A DNA stretch of 64,000 nucleotides, taken from NCBI GenBank assembly GCA_964488025.1, contig CAZATJ010000001.1:62001-126000 (forward strand), read 5' to 3'. The translations under genes and the position numbers were made by a program. Shown here one piece after another: positions 33,945-42,469 of the stretch (positions within the stretch are counted from its first letter, which is position 1; each line of letters opens with the position of its first letter). The notes below the pieces were generated by a model that saw only the letters and a program-made list of their open reading frames with translations, did no database searches and was not told the DNA's origin. This DNA comes from UBA1568 sp964488025 (lineage in GTDB: Bacteria > Patescibacteriota > Minisyncoccia > Moranbacterales > UBA1568).

Positions 33945-34352
33945 TTATTGTCTACTGTCTATGATGCGGGCCAACTCCTTCAGTGTATCACGATTTAATT
34001 CCTTGCTTGCCTGAGGTACCAAAACATCATTCTTGCTTTCATCATCACGCGACTTCACGGAAATCATTCTCGGCACTGGCCGTTCCCATACCGAAAGCTT
34101 GGGACGAAACAAAAACAGAAACGCATACCCGATATAGGATGTCATAGGAAAACCATTCGGCTTATAAAACGCCAGAAGCAAAAAAAATAACACGACCGGA
34201 ACGGAAAGGACGATTGCCAGCGCGCCTCCGAAAATCATAAAGAGAAGGGCCACTACTGCACCGGCCGCTATCAGCCACCCCAACTGCTTCCAGGTGAGCG
34301 GTCCGGCGATCTTGTCTTCGACATCAATAAATTGTGGAACAGAGGACATCAT
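33945..34352 (-). CDS. PrgI-family membrane protein
   Basis: 135 residues. VPQFIDVEDKIAGPLTWKQLGWLIAAGA is the PrgI opening, followed by two membrane helices (about 25-63), KPNGFPMTSYIGYAFLFLFRPK, and a charged cytoplasmic tail. PrgI proteins are small inner-membrane parts of conjugation-type systems in Gram-positives and Patescibacteria, usually next to VirB4 as here (VirB3-like role, inferred). Two adjacent ATGs (34352 and 34349) are both possible starts. Confidence 0.9.
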   Translation of the reverse strand: MMSSVPQFIDVEDKIAGPLTWKQLGWLIAAGAVVALLFMIFGGALAIVLSVPVVLFFLLLAFYKPNGFPMTSYIGYAFLFLFRPKLSVWERPVPRMISVKSRDDESKNDVLVPQASKELNRDTLKELARIIDSRQ

Positions 34353-34449
34353 ACGGGCAGCTTTTAGTTTATAGCTTCATTAGTTTTTAGTTTTTGAAAT
34401 CCAAAAACCCATCGGTGCCTTGCTTGCTCTATACCCCACATCTACTTCA

Positions 34450-35439
34450 TCATTCTCCATCTTTTCCCAGACTGACCGGACGGATATGAAAAGGGTTTGA
34501 CCGTGAAGCCGCGGGATGAGATACGGCAGGGCGTGAAACCGCCTCTGCTTCGGCTTTCTCTGCCGGCAACACATGATGAGAAGAAAAAGTCAACGCCCCT
34601 GACTGCTCGGGCGAAAAAGTATTCGGCTGAAAAGAAGCTTTTTGCGGCGCTCTGGGCGGTTGAAATTGACCCTGCCCAGAAACGGCTGACTGTTGAGGAA
34701 CAAAGGGTGGGAAAACGATTATACTTTGCTCCGTATCGATCTCAACCGGAAAATTTTCTTCAACAGATTTCAGTACCAGGTTGACTCGTTCGCGCTCTTC
34801 CGGAGACAAACGCTTGCCATTTTCCGAACGAAAGAGGAAATTCCCCCGCAGAACACTGTCGTGATGTCCCACTCCCAGTTCATCGCGGTAGTACTTGATC
34901 CAATAGAGAAGCGACGGCCGCACCGGTTCCGCCTGTGACCGTATCTTAATCCGTTCCTGCGTAATGAGCTGGTTCCCCAGTTGTTCATACTTGGAGAGGG
35001 CCTGGAGGAGCGGGAGTTTTACCGTCACCACTACCCGTTTCGGTGTCACGTTTTCCGATGCCTCCTCCACTTTCGGTCTCGGCTTGATGGTTAGAATTTC
35101 CTTTTGAATAAAAATAAGGGTTTGCTCTGCCTTGTCACCTATCACTTCTTGTAATCCTGAGCGCAGACCAACCTCATCAATTTCTCCAAAAAAGAACCAG
35201 CGGATAAGGACGCTGACACCTTCGATAGAAGCATCATCACAACCTAGTTTTCCCTGAAGTTCTGTCAATTTAAGAGGGAGTTCTTCGGATGTTAATATAG
35301 CTTTTTTCTCCTCTGGTAACAAATCAAAACGAGACCAGACATTTTGAATTTCAGTCTTTGACATTGTCCCGCCATTTATCTCCTCAGATGCAAGCAGAGG
35401 ATAATAAATAGGCTTATTTGTAATTGTTTTTCCAAACAT
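34450..35439 (-). CDS. unknown soluble protein of the secretion-like operon
   Basis: 329 residues, no signal peptide or membrane segment. The N-terminal two-thirds look helical (VWSRFDLLPEEKKAILTSEELPLKLTEL is one such stretch) and include LLYWIKYYRDELGVGHHD; the C-terminal third is disordered and rich in Pro, Gln, Ala and Ser. I do not recognise the family. Placed between the VirB6-like gene (16 bases) and prgI, so it may be a cytoplasmic accessory of the machine (inference). Confidence 0.78.
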   Translation of the reverse strand: MFGKTITNKPIYYPLLASEEINGGTMSKTEIQNVWSRFDLLPEEKKAILTSEELPLKLTELQGKLGCDDASIEGVSVLIRWFFFGEIDEVGLRSGLQEVIGDKAEQTLIFIQKEILTIKPRPKVEEASENVTPKRVVVTVKLPLLQALSKYEQLGNQLITQERIKIRSQAEPVRPSLLYWIKYYRDELGVGHHDSVLRGNFLFRSENGKRLSPEERERVNLVLKSVEENFPVEIDTEQSIIVFPPFVPQQSAVSGQGQFQPPRAPQKASFQPNTFSPEQSGALTFSSHHVLPAEKAEAEAVSRPAVSHPAASRSNPFHIRPVSLGKDGE

Positions 35440-35455
35440 ACCTCATAGAATTTTA

Positions 35456-37513
35456 CTATCTCCCGTGTTCCTTTTTCACTCGTTGCATTTTCTCCCTCAG
35501 TCTTGCGCCTTCATCCGTTTGTTTCCCCTGAACTTCTGGAGAAATACCATTTTCAGTCCATTTATCCCTATCAACTTTTGACATCTTTTTAAATGCTTCC
35601 TGATAAAACTTCGGCTCATCATCTACTTTTTCTTTCAAATAATTCTTCAGGTCGTTATCTGTTGCAATAGCCGAATGAATACTCCCTTGTTTCGCCAAAT
35701 CATCAGCACCCAATCTCCCAATAAGATCCTCATACACTTCAGTACGTGTCTCACCTTCTTTTTGAGGATTAAGCGGACCCGCCGCTCTCTTTTCATTCAT
35801 CTTTCTCGCAATTTCATAATCAACTCGCACCTTAAGATTTCCCTCTCTCTTCAATCTACTGTTATAGGCGTCGTGTGAATCCCTCATCTTTTGATCAATA
35901 ATTCCGTTGCCATCCTTATCTATCTTAACTTTTCCAGTAGCATCCTTTTCATAAAATGCATTCCTGATATTTCCGTCCTGCGCTGTGTTTATACCACCAA
36001 TAGCCTCTGATCGCGCGCTATCCAAGATTTTTGCTACCGCATCATTATTGTCGCCAACTGCCGAAATAGCCTTGGCCAAAGTATCAGCGCTACGAATACC
36101 CTTGCTTTCAGCCAAAGACAGAGCAGCTGCCTCCCTTTCAACTCTATCATTTGATTGGAGATTATTAACATGAGTCGAATCGCTAACCTGATTTTCTTTA
36201 TTTTTCTTAACCTGTTCATTAACTTGTTTCTGATGTGCTTTTTCTCGTTCAGTAGCAACTCCACCTCGCCACCCTTTCTCAGAGCCAGCCCCCTTTGTCG
36301 CTCCCTTAGCAAAAGTCTCGATGCCGCTTGGACGCGCCAAGTATCTTCCAACCCTAGATTCAGAGAATCGAGCCTTCGCTCCCTGACCGACACCTGATGC
36401 AAACTTCCGAGCAGGATAAGTTATGCCGCCACTTGTCTTCTTCCCGGCCCATTTGGCGAATTTTTGTCCTAAACCAGTGACTGTTCCCGCGCCGGCGATA
36501 GACATAGAGGTCCCTATCCCGATAGCAAACCACATCATGATGACCGGAACCGTAAACATAGCCATGGAACTGACGATGTTCGTCCCGTCCTTGATTGAAT
36601 TACCCAGGGCTATTTCAAAAAATTGACTCTTTGTGTCGTCTCTACCTATTTCTGCAAAAAAACGAGTGGCAATAAGAAGCATAAGCATGGCTGCTGGCCC
36701 GAAGAGCGCATACTTGGCGAGGTTGTCCCACCACTTACTGCTAAACTGTTGCATCCCCGGGATCACCGAGGCGGCGAACCCGACCGAGGAAAAAATGAGG
36801 AGAATGACTAGAGCGACCAATCGCACCACCATAAGCACGGCCATCACCAGCATGGAGATCATGAAAAGAAAGAGCATCACAATGGCCATAATCAGGTGTG
36901 CCATACTCGTACTCCACAGTGATTTTGAATCAGGAATAAGAGCTTCTTGTATTCGTGAGGCTCCAAGAAAATTGCCGAAAACAGTTTCTCCCCCCTCTAC
37001 AGTTGCCATCTGATTGACGAAGTAGTACATGGGAACATTGGTCACATCGATGATAACGCGCGTAATGGGAAAACTGAAATTGATAAAGAGGGCGGCCAGC
37101 ACGATGCTGAGCAAGGTCTTTTTGTAATTGGCGGCCACTTGAAAGACAATAGTAAAGGCCGTATAGAGAAGGGTCAGGATGAAGAACAGGTTAAAAAAGT
37201 CCCGAATAAATTTCCAGCTCGTATAAACGCTTTCCTTGTTGAGAATACCGCTCGGCCCAGAAATATAATCGGGGTTGATAGCCCACTCAAAAAGGGTGAC
37301 CGCCATAGAAGTCATCCAGCCGAGCAGAACAAAAATCGAATACAAGATCATTTTGAAAGGGTACAGCGCCCCATCAGCAGCGGTATCCAATACCCATCCA
37401 AAAGTTGCGCCAATCCCCGCATGGGCCGCCTGAGGGAAAGCAAATCCCGCTACCAGTAAGAGCAATAGAACAAAGGTGAGTTGAAATTTCTTTTTGTTTT
37501 TTTCAGACAACAT
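35456..37513 (-). CDS. VirB6/TrbL-like polytopic membrane protein with long soluble tail
   Basis: 685 residues. Signal-like N-terminus (ending AAHA near residue 32), then about seven membrane helices to residue 350, including FNLFFILTLLYTAFTIVFQVA and WWDNLAKYALFGPAAMLML, a segment typical of VirB6/TrbL homologues. Residues about 360-685 are hydrophilic, helical and charged (REAAALSLAESKGIRSADTL), probably cytoplasmic. VirB6 forms the inner-membrane channel of type IV systems. The tail is longer than in simple VirB6 proteins and could bind a partner. Upstream is the LysM-CHAP gene. Confidence 0.87.
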   Translation of the reverse strand: MLSEKNKKKFQLTFVLLLLLVAGFAFPQAAHAGIGATFGWVLDTAADGALYPFKMILYSIFVLLGWMTSMAVTLFEWAINPDYISGPSGILNKESVYTSWKFIRDFFNLFFILTLLYTAFTIVFQVAANYKKTLLSIVLAALFINFSFPITRVIIDVTNVPMYYFVNQMATVEGGETVFGNFLGASRIQEALIPDSKSLWSTSMAHLIMAIVMLFLFMISMLVMAVLMVVRLVALVILLIFSSVGFAASVIPGMQQFSSKWWDNLAKYALFGPAAMLMLLIATRFFAEIGRDDTKSQFFEIALGNSIKDGTNIVSSMAMFTVPVIMMWFAIGIGTSMSIAGAGTVTGLGQKFAKWAGKKTSGGITYPARKFASGVGQGAKARFSESRVGRYLARPSGIETFAKGATKGAGSEKGWRGGVATEREKAHQKQVNEQVKKNKENQVSDSTHVNNLQSNDRVEREAAALSLAESKGIRSADTLAKAISAVGDNNDAVAKILDSARSEAIGGINTAQDGNIRNAFYEKDATGKVKIDKDGNGIIDQKMRDSHDAYNSRLKREGNLKVRVDYEIARKMNEKRAAGPLNPQKEGETRTEVYEDLIGRLGADDLAKQGSIHSAIATDNDLKNYLKEKVDDEPKFYQEAFKKMSKVDRDKWTENGISPEVQGKQTDEGARLREKMQRVKKEHGR

Positions 37514-37615
37514 AGTTTACATAAAAATCAGACTCCTCCATGATGAGAACTCATCAGAAAAGAGCAGTGTCTATTTCGAAAACTTTCCCCAGTATTATAA
37601 CATAAGCAAGTCAAA

Positions 37616-37652
37616 AACAAAAAGAGGATCCCCGTCTCGAGATTCTCTTTTT
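37616..37652 (-). terminator. terminator after the LysM-CHAP gene
   Basis: On the minus strand AAAAAGAGAATCTCGAG folds back on GGGGATCCTCTTTTT with mismatches, followed by GTTTTTG. If efficient it would separate the LysM-CHAP gene from the rest of the operon. Confidence 0.72.
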
Positions 37653-37687
37653 AATTCTGATTCAAAAGCTGATGGAGTCAACTCCCT

Positions 37688-38941
37688 CTAATAGATGAAT
37701 CCCTTGATCACCCGGCTCGTAGCCGAGAGCGTGCGCCGACTCGTCTTGCCCCAGCCAACGTAGTTCATTTCGGACACGGTAATCATGCCGCCGCTCACCT
37801 TTTCTACCAGTGCCACATGACCGTAGAAACGGTTTTCGGTTGTCACCACCATGGCTCCGACCGCCGGAGTCCGGCCGGTCTTGTAGCCCATCGCTCTGGC
37901 GTTATACAGCCAGGCTCCGGCGTTACCCCTCCACGGCACATAGCGTTTCTGAGCCACATACCAAGTGCAGTAGCCATACGGAAAGCGGTGTCCCGCCCCT
38001 GCTTTTCCTTCGAGTTTGCGGAAGTTGGGGGAAATATCGGTCGCCGTACCGCCAGTCGAGGTGGCGTACTGTCGCCGTTCAATTCCGGTATCGGGAACGG
38101 TCGGGCGGGAAACTTCTTCTTTCCGGCCGTCGGGAATGATTATAAGGTCTCCCGCTTCTACTTCCCCATTGGCAGGCAATTCATTGAAAGCGATGATTTT
38201 TTCCTTTTCGGCCTTGTACTTACTGGCGATGGAGTCAATCGTATCCCCCGACTGCACCGCGTAAGAAATTCCAGCTACTGGCAGGATGAATATATTATCC
38301 CCCGGCCTGATCTGATCGACATTGTCGAGATCATTGGCCCACAGAATCGTGTTGACCGTAATGCCGTTCTTGGCCGCGATACCGCTCACAGTGTCCCCCG
38401 ACTCGATGGTGTAGATCTTAACACCGCCATCTTCCTCGGGATCACGCGCAATGGCCGATCCCGTCTGCGTGGAAAGCATGGCCTGATTATCAAATGTCCC
38501 CGCCTCTATTTCAAAAAGCGAAGTATCGGTTTTCTGTTCAGGATCGATGGGGCTGGTCACGTTAGCAAGTGGCACCAGCGAGAGATTCTCCTTTTTGCTT
38601 ACCTGGGCGGCGATACGGTGCTTTGGAGCAAGAGCTTCCTCAACCGAATTTTGGCCATTAATATAGCCGAATAACATGCTTTCAGAATCTTTTCCTCCAG
38701 TGAAGTTGCTCGCCGATACCAAAAGAGCACTCGAAGTCACAATAGAAAAAGCCGAATAGCTCCGAAAAAGACGCACCGCCCGATATCCCGAGACCTCCTT
38801 GATGAACCGGAGGGTCTTGGTTTGTAGGTGGTGGATACGCGTATGCAGATCGCGGAAAAGCTTGGTACGAATAAAACGACTGCCTTTCAATCGGTCAAAG
38901 TCCTGAGAACGGCTTAACCGAAACCAATCGGTCAAAAACAT
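37688..38941 (-). CDS. LysM-CHAP peptidoglycan hydrolase
   Basis: 417 residues. A basic N-terminal 55 residues precede a membrane anchor (about 62-80). Two LysM wall-binding domains follow (IYTIESGDTVSGIAAKNGI, then YAVQSGDTIDSIASKYKAE), then a Ser/Thr linker and a C-terminal CHAP domain with catalytic Cys in YGYCTWYVA, His in GHVALVEKV and a polar residue in SEMNYVG. CHAP enzymes cut peptide bridges or amide bonds in peptidoglycan. Position ahead of virB6 suggests it opens the wall for the apparatus, in place of a VirB1-type transglycosylase (inference); general cell separation is the alternative. Confidence 0.92.
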   Translation of the reverse strand: MFLTDWFRLSRSQDFDRLKGSRFIRTKLFRDLHTRIHHLQTKTLRFIKEVSGYRAVRLFRSYSAFSIVTSSALLVSASNFTGGKDSESMLFGYINGQNSVEEALAPKHRIAAQVSKKENLSLVPLANVTSPIDPEQKTDTSLFEIEAGTFDNQAMLSTQTGSAIARDPEEDGGVKIYTIESGDTVSGIAAKNGITVNTILWANDLDNVDQIRPGDNIFILPVAGISYAVQSGDTIDSIASKYKAEKEKIIAFNELPANGEVEAGDLIIIPDGRKEEVSRPTVPDTGIERRQYATSTGGTATDISPNFRKLEGKAGAGHRFPYGYCTWYVAQKRYVPWRGNAGAWLYNARAMGYKTGRTPAVGAMVVTTENRFYGHVALVEKVSGGMITVSEMNYVGWGKTSRRTLSATSRVIKGFIY

Positions 38942-39075
38942 CCATCGCGACTTTTACCCTAATTTTTACAAAGGTTAGTATAGCTTGCAGCAGGTCTTCC
39001 GTCAAGGTAAAAATGGCTAATTTTCACATATATTGGCTTATTATAAGCATTATTTTACTGTATAACTTTTGCCTA

Positions 39076-39084
39076 TGCTACAAT
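39076..39084 (+). promoter_or_regulatory. extended -10 promoter of the Xer gene
   Basis: TGCTACAAT at 39076-39084 is an extended -10 box; transcription would begin close to 39090, almost at the first ATG (39089). The message is either leaderless or uses the ATG at 39116/39119. Confidence 0.5.
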
Positions 39085-39088
39085 ATGA

Positions 39089-40072
39089 ATGTCTTCTAAT
39101 ATTTTGAACCAGAGAATGATGACCGCCTTCGAAAAACCGAAAAATCAGATCGAAGTCTTAGCTAAGAACTTCTGCGAGCACCTGGAAATCGAACTCAGCC
39201 GCTCCCCGCGGACACTTGAGAGCTATTCTCGATCTCTCGAACTCTTTTTTGAATGGGGCGCCATCACCAAACCCGCGGATATCACCGCGGAAAAGGTTCA
39301 TGGCTATCGCCTCTCTCTTAACCGCCGGCTGAATCGCCAAGGAGAGAGTCTCAAAAAAAACACCCAAGCCTACCACGCTATCGTACTCCGCACTTTTCTC
39401 AAATACCTAGCCAAACAGGATATAAAGACGCTTCCGGCTGAAAAAATCGAGGTAGGGAAAACCGAAGATCGCCAGATTGATTTCCTTGAATACGATGAAG
39501 TAATGCGTCTCATTGATGCCGCCAGAGGGGAAACGCCCAAAAGCCTGCGCGACCAAGCCATGCTCGAACTCCTCTTTTCTTCGGGTCTGCGAGTTTCCGA
39601 ACTGGTCAATCTCGACCGAAACCACGTCAATCTGGAAAAAGAAGAATTCAGTGTCCGAGGCAAGGGGCGCAAGCTTCGCATCGTCTTTATTTCTCCCGCG
39701 GCGAAAGGAGCTCTCCAGAATTACCTGGCTGTTCGTGGCGACGTCGATCCGGCCCTCTTCATTTCCTTCCCCAAGAAAGGCCTCACCAATCAGAAAAATA
39801 GTAAGCGTGAAACCCGGCGCCTTACCACAAGGAGCGTTGCCCGCATCGTCAAATACTACGCCACCAAAGCCGGCATCCTCAAAGACGTCCACCCGCACAC
39901 GCTCCGTCATTCGTTCGCAACCGACTTGCTCATCAATGGCGCCGATATCAGATCGGTTCAGGCCATGCTCGGCCATGCCTCTATCACCACCACTCAGATC
40001 TACACTCATGTTACCAACGAACGCCTGAAAGAGGTGCACCAGGAATTTCATGCCAAACGAAAAAAGAAATAA
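39089..40072 (+). CDS. xerC: tyrosine recombinase XerC/XerD-like
   Basis: Site-specific recombinase, probably for chromosome dimer resolution. 327 residues: N-terminal SAM-like core-binding domain (FCEHLEIELSRSPRTLESYS), then the catalytic domain with Arg168 (SGLRVSEL), Lys192 region (GKGRK), His270 and Arg273 (HPHTLRHSFATDLL), His296 (LGHASITTTQ) and nucleophile Tyr305 (YTHV). The catalytic set is complete. Start could be 39089 or the ATG pair at 39116/39119. It is not next to integrase-type cargo, so a housekeeping Xer is more likely than a phage integrase. Confidence 0.94.
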   Translation: MSSNILNQRMMTAFEKPKNQIEVLAKNFCEHLEIELSRSPRTLESYSRSLELFFEWGAITKPADITAEKVHGYRLSLNRRLNRQGESLKKNTQAYHAIVLRTFLKYLAKQDIKTLPAEKIEVGKTEDRQIDFLEYDEVMRLIDAARGETPKSLRDQAMLELLFSSGLRVSELVNLDRNHVNLEKEEFSVRGKGRKLRIVFISPAAKGALQNYLAVRGDVDPALFISFPKKGLTNQKNSKRETRRLTTRSVARIVKYYATKAGILKDVHPHTLRHSFATDLLINGADIRSVQAMLGHASITTTQIYTHVTNERLKEVHQEFHAKRKKK

Positions 40073-40113
40073 TAAAAAACGGCTCCTATTTCCGCGGTCG
40101 CGATTATATGAGC
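40073..40113 (-). terminator. terminator after uvrD
   Basis: GGCTCATAT and ATAGGAGCC on the minus strand form a stem (one mismatch) with GC-rich inner pairs, followed by TTTTTTATT. The plus side has no T run, although xerC also ends here. Confidence 0.75.
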
Positions 40114-40116
40114 CAT

Positions 40117-42375
40117 CTACTGTTTCGTCAAAGGCGCTACGCCGAGCATCATCTTTTTTACCCCGGAACGCTTGAAGGCAATGGTGGCCAGTGTTCCCGC
40201 GATAGAAATAATCAGTCCTGCTCCAAACTGCGGGTGCTCCACCATGTCTCCTGGTCGCACTTCCCCGGCTGCCAAAGGCTTACCTGTTTCCCTGCCCTCT
40301 TCCTGTCGTTTTAAAGCTTCACGCAGTGAACCGACCTTTTTGGACGCTACCGGAAACGAGTGAAATGATTTCTTAAAGTGGCGTTTTCCCATCATACCGG
40401 AACGTTTCATTTCCTTCTCATCAATCAGATGGCTGGGAATCTCTGCTATGAATCGTGAGGGTGGGTTGACCTGAGTCGAACCGAAAATCGTCCGCTGTTC
40501 GGTATAGAGAAGACAAACCCGTTCTTTGGCTCGCGTCAGCCCCACATACATGAGCCGGCGCTCTTCCTCCATTTCCGTTGGAGACAAAGCACTCCGTGAA
40601 TGCGGAAACACGCCCTCTTCCAGACCGAGAATGAACACCACCGGAAACTCCAATCCCTTGGCACTGTGTACCGTCATGACGTGAACTGCCTCGCTTTCCC
40701 GATTAATCTCATCAGTATCCGACGACAAAGCTACCTCCTCAAGAAAACGTTCCAATGCCTGATCCAGACTGACATCACTGAATTTCTGTGCCACCGAAAG
40801 TAATTCCCGCACATTTTCCTGCCGCACCTCGCCCTCACTCGTCCCATCAGCCAAACTGTCGAAATAACCACTTTCCCGAGTAAGCAAGTTCAGAAGTTCC
40901 GTAAGTTTCAGATTCGCCCTGGTTTCTATGATGGAGCGGATTTTCAAAAACACATCGGCGAACAGCTTGATGGCCTTTAATTTCCCATCGCGAAGTTCAC
41001 TGGTTTCTGGAGACATCATATAAGCAGCTTCCATGACGCTCACCCGGTGGGTCCGAGAAAAGGCAATCCAGCGATCAAGAGTCGCTCGGCCGATACCGCG
41101 CCTCGGTTCATTGACGATCCGTTCCAAAGCCAAAATATCCTTCGGATTCTGAAGGAGTTTCACATAGGCGATGACATCCTTAATTTCCTTACGCTGGTAA
41201 AACTTCAGCCCGCCGACAATCCGATAATTGATCGAGTGCCGAAGAAACATTTCCTCCACGATGCGCGACTGGGCATTGGTCCGATAGAGCACCGCGAATT
41301 CGTTTGCCGTACGGCCCTGCTTCATTTCTTCCTGTATCATCTCAGCCACGAAGCGCGCCTCTGCCTCCTCATCTTCCGCCGGACAGAGCGTGATTAATTC
41401 GCCCTCGAGTGTTTCCGTCCAGAGTTTCTTATGACGCTGGTTGACGTTCTTTTGGATGACGCCATCAGCGGCATCGAGAATCACCTGGGTCGAACGATAA
41501 TTCTGATCGAGTACGATGACAGCCGCCTCCGGATAGTCTTTTTCAAAATTGAGAATATTGCGAATGTCTGCCTGGCGCCAACCATAAATCGACTGGTAAT
41601 CGTCCCCAATAACAAAAATATTGCCATGCTTCCGGGAAATGAGGTGCACCAACGTATACTGCAGTGAATTGGTATCTTGATATTCGTCCACCATCACATA
41701 GCGAAAGAGTTCCTGATATTTTTCAAGTACCTGAGGATACTCCTGAAACAATTTCACCGTCAGACGAATCATGTCGTCGAAATCAAGGGCATTGGTCGTT
41801 TGCAGCTCCTTCTGATAGCGCTCGTACACTTTAGCTGCCAGTTCCTCATAATAACTCCCGGTCTGCATGAGATATTTTTCCGGATCCATCTGAGCATTCT
41901 TAGCCTTCGATATGGCTTCGAGGAGCGAACGCGGCCGCACCTGATCCGGATCCATCTCAAGCTCCTTCATGATTTTTCTCACGATGGATTGCTGGTCCTG
42001 GTCATCGATAATATTGAAATTGCGGCCGTAGCCCAAATGACTCAGAACCTCGATTTCCCGACGCAGCACTTTGGCACAGATGTTGTGAAACGTGCCGATA
42101 TGCGGCGGTAACACCACGGCTCCATACTCCGCTGCCTCACTCTGAGAGAGGAGTTTCTCAATACGCTCCCGCATTTCCTGAGCAGCCTTGTTAGTGAACG
42201 TCACCGCCAGAATACGCTCCGGATGAACTTTTTTCTCATCAATCAGATAGGCAATCCGATGAGTGAGAGTCTTGGTCTTGCCCGATCCTGCCCCAGCCAA
42301 AATCAACACCGCCCCCTCAGTGGTCAGTATCGCCCGTAACTGCTCTGGATTCAATCCTTTTTCCCAAAATTTCAT
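40117..42375 (-). CDS. uvrD: ATP-dependent 3'-5' DNA helicase UvrD/PcrA
   Basis: Superfamily 1A helicase of repair and replication. 752 residues with Q-motif LNPEQLRAI, Walker A LAGAGSGKTKTL, VTFTNKAAQEM (motif Ia), VDEYQDTN (motif II), GDDYQSIYGWR (motif III), ALERIVNEPRRGIG, MTVHSAKGLEF (motif V), EEERRLMYVGLTRAKERV (motif VI), and a PcrA-type C-terminal tudor-like end (GDMVEHPQFGAGLI). Length and all motifs are normal. Confidence 0.97.
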   Translation of the reverse strand: MKFWEKGLNPEQLRAILTTEGAVLILAGAGSGKTKTLTHRIAYLIDEKKVHPERILAVTFTNKAAQEMRERIEKLLSQSEAAEYGAVVLPPHIGTFHNICAKVLRREIEVLSHLGYGRNFNIIDDQDQQSIVRKIMKELEMDPDQVRPRSLLEAISKAKNAQMDPEKYLMQTGSYYEELAAKVYERYQKELQTTNALDFDDMIRLTVKLFQEYPQVLEKYQELFRYVMVDEYQDTNSLQYTLVHLISRKHGNIFVIGDDYQSIYGWRQADIRNILNFEKDYPEAAVIVLDQNYRSTQVILDAADGVIQKNVNQRHKKLWTETLEGELITLCPAEDEEAEARFVAEMIQEEMKQGRTANEFAVLYRTNAQSRIVEEMFLRHSINYRIVGGLKFYQRKEIKDVIAYVKLLQNPKDILALERIVNEPRRGIGRATLDRWIAFSRTHRVSVMEAAYMMSPETSELRDGKLKAIKLFADVFLKIRSIIETRANLKLTELLNLLTRESGYFDSLADGTSEGEVRQENVRELLSVAQKFSDVSLDQALERFLEEVALSSDTDEINRESEAVHVMTVHSAKGLEFPVVFILGLEEGVFPHSRSALSPTEMEEERRLMYVGLTRAKERVCLLYTEQRTIFGSTQVNPPSRFIAEIPSHLIDEKEMKRSGMMGKRHFKKSFHSFPVASKKVGSLREALKRQEEGRETGKPLAAGEVRPGDMVEHPQFGAGLIISIAGTLATIAFKRSGVKKMMLGVAPLTKQ

Positions 42376-42410
42376 ACGGTGAATCGATTTTTTATAACGA
42401 GAACCCTCCT

Positions 42411-42462
42411 ATTCTAACACAGAGCCCATCTTCTCTCTATCCTCGGCCATCTGTGCTAAAAT
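42411..42462. promoter_or_regulatory. divergent extended -10 promoters of uvrD and the prenyltransferase gene
   Basis: Minus strand: TGTTAGAAT with the hexamer at 42416-42411 drives uvrD. Plus strand: TGCTAAAAT with the hexamer at 42457-42462 would start transcription at about 42469, directly at the ATG (42470), implying a leaderless message. Confidence 0.55.
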
Positions 42463-42469
42463 ACCGTAT

